59,837 nucleotides of DNA, from contig CACBBI010000006.1 in assembly GCA_902537445.1 (NCBI GenBank), positions 1-59,837 on the forward strand, read 5' to 3'. Positions within the stretch are counted from its first letter, which is position 1; each line of letters opens with the position of its first letter. The DNA is from an uncultured Prochlorococcus sp. (GTDB taxonomy: Bacteria > Cyanobacteriota > Cyanobacteriia > PCC-6307 > Cyanobiaceae). Below, piece by piece: positions 57,687 through 59,837 of the stretch. The position numbers and the translations under genes were made by a program. Under the pieces are notes generated by a model. The model saw only the letters and a program-made list of their open reading frames with translations. It had not been told where the DNA came from and made no database searches.

Positions 57687-59837
57687 TTACTTTGTCAAGC
57701 TGAAATCGTGTATTTCATCAAATTGAAGATAGCGATAAAGCTCATCTGAATATGGATTAATTTTATTTTTAGTAATATCCTGATACTCTTCAACTTCAGG
57801 GATTTTGCCAAGCAGTGCGCAAACTGCTGCTAATTCAGCGCTGCCTAAAAAGACTTGAGCATTCTTGCCAAGTCTATTGTCAAAATTTCTTGTACTTGTA
57901 GAAAATACTACGGAACCTTCATCTACTCTGGCTTGATTTCCCATACATAAAGAACAGCCTGGTAACTCTAACCTTGCACCACAATCTTCGAATATTTTAT
58001 AGTAGCCTTCAGCTTTTAGAGTTTCTTCATCCATTTTTGTTGGTGGACAAATCCATAATTTAGATTTTAAATTTTGTACACCTTCAAGAACTTTCGCAGC
58101 TGCCCTGTAATGACCAATATTTGTCATACAAGAACCTATAAAAACCTCGTCAATATTTGTATTTGCAACATCAGTAATTTCTTTTACATTATCTGGATCG
58201 TTAGGGCAAGCAACTATAGGTTGTGTTACTTTTGCTAAATCAATTTCAATGATTTCTTCGTACTGAGCGTTTAAATCTGGTTGAATTAATGATGGTTTTT
58301 TTAACCAATTTTTCATATCATTGATTCTTCTTGAAATCGATTTTGAATCTTCATAATTACTCTCGATCATTTTTTCTAGCAGGCAAATATTGCTTCTTAA
58401 GTACTCTTGAACAGTTTCTTGGGATAAAAGTATGGTGCTACCAGCGCATGAGCGTTCTGCAGTGGCATCAGTAAGTTCAAACGCTTGTTCAAGTTTTAGG
58501 TTTGGTAATCCTTCAATTTCCATAATTTTACCGTTAAATATATTTTTCTTATTTTCTTTCTCAACAGTTAACAGTCCTTTTTTAATTGCAAATAGAGGGA
58601 TTGCATTTACTAAATCTCTCAGAGTAATTCCTGGTAATAATTCCCCCTTAAATTTAACCAGTACAGATTCCGGCATATTTAATGGCATTGATCCTATTGC
58701 AGCGGCAAAGGCAACAATGCCCGACCCTCCAGGAAATGAAATGCCAAGAGGAAATCTTGTATGACTATCTCCACCTGTGCCAACAGTATCGGGGAGAAGC
58801 ATTCTGTTAAGCCAACTATGAATTATGCCGTCTCCAGGCTTAAGAGCTACTCCACCTCTTTGCGATATAAAATCAGGTAATTCTTTATGGGTAACTAGAT
58901 CTACTGGTTTAGGATATGCAGCTGTATGACAAAAACTTTGCATCACTAAATCTGCAGTAAATCCTAAACAAGCTAGTTCTTTTAGTTCATCTCTAGTCAT
59001 AGGGCCAGTAGTGTCTTGACTACCAACTGTCGTCATAATTGGCTCACAGGTCATTCCTGGCCTAACTCCATCTAAACCGCATGCTTTACCTACTATTTTT
59101 TGAGCTTGAGTAAAGCCGGCAGTACTTTCGCTTGGATTTTGTGGTCTGGTAAATATTTCACTTGGTTGATAATTTAATTTGTTTCTAATTTTGTCCGTAA
59201 GAGATCTTCCAATCATAAGGTTAATTCTTCCGCCAGCTTGAATTTCATCAGTAAGAGTTGATGGAAACAAGTCGAATTTGCTTATTAATTTTTCAGTATT
59301 TGAATCTTTTTCAATTTTTTTAATAATGCCTTTATAAGGATATATTTTAATAATATCTCCTGTTTTCATATGAGATACGTCAGCTTCTATAGGTAAAGCT
59401 CCTGAATCTTGTGCAGTATTAAAAAAAATTGGGGCTATTTTGCTGCCAATTATTATGCCACCTGTTTTTTTGTTTGGAACACAAGCAATATCTTCTCCTA
59501 TATGCCAAATAAGTGAATTAATAGCAGATTTTCTAGAACTCCCTGTTCCAACAACATCTCCAACATAAGCTATCGGCAAATTTTGTTTTTTTAAATTATC
59601 AAGAATCTTTAGTCCATCAGGTATTTTAAATTCCAACATAGCTAATGCATGCATCGGAATATCCGGGCGTGTTGTTGCATGTACAGCCGGAGATAAGTCG
59701 TCTGTGTTTGTCTCACCGTCAACTTTAAATACTAAACAAGTAATCTCTTTCTCCAGAACTTTTTTATTTTTGAACCATTCTGCATTTGCCCAACTATTTA
59801 CAACCTCTTTTGCATAAACATTATTTTGAGATAATTC
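57687..59837 (-). CDS. acnB: Bifunctional aconitate hydratase 2 / 2-methylisocitrate dehydratase (5' end outside window)
   Basis: The frame is open to the right edge of the window without a stop, so about 716 codons of a protein near 860 residues are visible and the true start is outside. The visible N-proximal part is the AcnB swivel domain ([30 protein letters not shown]). The catalytic core has [16 protein letters not shown] and the three 4Fe-4S Cys: [19 protein letters not shown] and [15 protein letters not shown], by family analogy. It isomerises citrate to isocitrate. The ClC gene follows closely. Confidence 0.94.
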   Translation of the reverse strand, partial: ELSQNNVYAKEVVNSWANAEWFKNKKVLEKEITCLVFKVDGETNTDDLSPAVHATTRPDIPMHALAMLEFKIPDGLKILDNLKKQNLPIAYVGDVVGTGSSRKSAINSLIWHIGEDIACVPNKKTGGIIIGSKIAPIFFNTAQDSGALPIEADVSHMKTGDIIKIYPYKGIIKKIEKDSNTEKLISKFDLFPSTLTDEIQAGGRINLMIGRSLTDKIRNKLNYQPSEIFTRPQNPSESTAGFTQAQKIVGKACGLDGVRPGMTCEPIMTTVGSQDTTGPMTRDELKELACLGFTADLVMQSFCHTAAYPKPVDLVTHKELPDFISQRGGVALKPGDGIIHSWLNRMLLPDTVGTGGDSHTRFPLGISFPGGSGIVAFAAAIGSMPLNMPESVLVKFKGELLPGITLRDLVNAIPLFAIKKGLLTVEKENKKNIFNGKIMEIEGLPNLKLEQAFELTDATAERSCAGSTILLSQETVQEYLRSNICLLEKMIESNYEDSKSISRRINDMKNWLKKPSLIQPDLNAQYEEIIEIDLAKVTQPIVACPNDPDNVKEITDVANTNIDEVFIGSCMTNIGHYRAAAKVLEGVQNLKSKLWICPPTKMDEETLKAEGYYKIFEDCGARLELPGCSLCMGNQARVDEGSVVFSTSTRNFDNRLGKNAQVFLGSAELAAVCALLGKIPEVEEYQDITKNKINPYSDELYRYLQFDEIHDFSLTK

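Noticed and set aside
1-59837. tRNA or rRNA genes
   Set aside because: Intergenic gaps were read for cloverleaf features (GGTTCGAATCC-type T-arm) and none was seen, though a tRNA scan would be decisive.

Overview
This is a contiguous, strongly AT-rich cyanobacterial chromosome segment. It almost certainly comes from a high-light-clade Prochlorococcus (MED4 / MIT9312 / AS9601 type). Four things point there: the very low GC, the tiny gene spacing, the gene content (thylakoid/lumen-type cyclophilin, gap2, DUF3134, DUF502, DUF1400, sucrose-phosphate synthase, cbiD), and the gene order around dnaN that I recall as the conventional start of Prochlorococcus chromosomes. The strain is inferred from memory; no search was run. 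I see no rRNA, tRNA, CRISPR array, insertion sequence or prophage, so this is core chromosome rather than an island.

Layout, left to right. 1-3.2 kb: type IV pilus genes (end of pilC, prepilin peptidase pilD) and guaA. 3.2-9.7 kb: cbiD, a class V aminotransferase, a half-length AbrB-type membrane protein, several small uncharacterised proteins, an HNH protein, a sugar-epimerase-like protein and pdxA. 9.7-13.9 kb: efp-accB, a TLP40-like cyclophilin with thiL, and gap2. 14-17.6 kb: murC-murB-ybaB facing rsgA. 17.6-20.3 kb: a grpE-dnaJ-tusA-like-rsgA run, with msrB upstream. 20.3-27.5 kb: dusA, an RRM protein, argH, a SpoIIE-type phosphatase, ftsY, nusB and DUF502. 27.6-31.9 kb: queG, a TPR protein and a type II topoisomerase A subunit. 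31.9-37.7 kb: dnaN, a PRC-barrel-like gene, purL and purF, all reading leftward.

The only gene-free stretch over 300 bp is 37,662-37,996, upstream of dnaN. It looks like the replication origin. It holds a candidate dnaN promoter, a 34-bp pure A/T run, a (TAG)4 trinucleotide repeat, four matches to the cyanobacterial DnaA box (TTTTCCACA), and an additional family of TTATTCAACA-like repeats. The origin-like block and its layout are the most interesting items here. dnaA itself is not in the window.

Right of the origin: an ABC1 kinase-DUF1400-thrC run reads toward it, then recN, uvrA, a glucosyltransferase-only sucrose-phosphate synthase, DUF3134-mraY plus a small conserved protein, a small membrane protein, argG, rpsF, aroE, dnaK, a ThiO-like oxidase, purU, a ClC chloride/proton exchanger and the 5' two-thirds or more of acnB running off the right end.

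The genes are mainly housekeeping: replication, purine and amino-acid synthesis, cell wall, chaperones, protein targeting, and tRNA/ribosome maintenance. The genome is extremely compact. Several neighbours overlap, three convergent pairs share a self-complementary stop tetranucleotide, and TTG/GTG starts are common. I found no clear undescribed multi-gene defence or metabolic system. The candidates worth following are the origin architecture, the trimmed sucrose-phosphate synthase overprinted by an antisense gene, the orphan TusA-like protein embedded in the dnaJ-rsgA run, and several conserved-looking unknowns.
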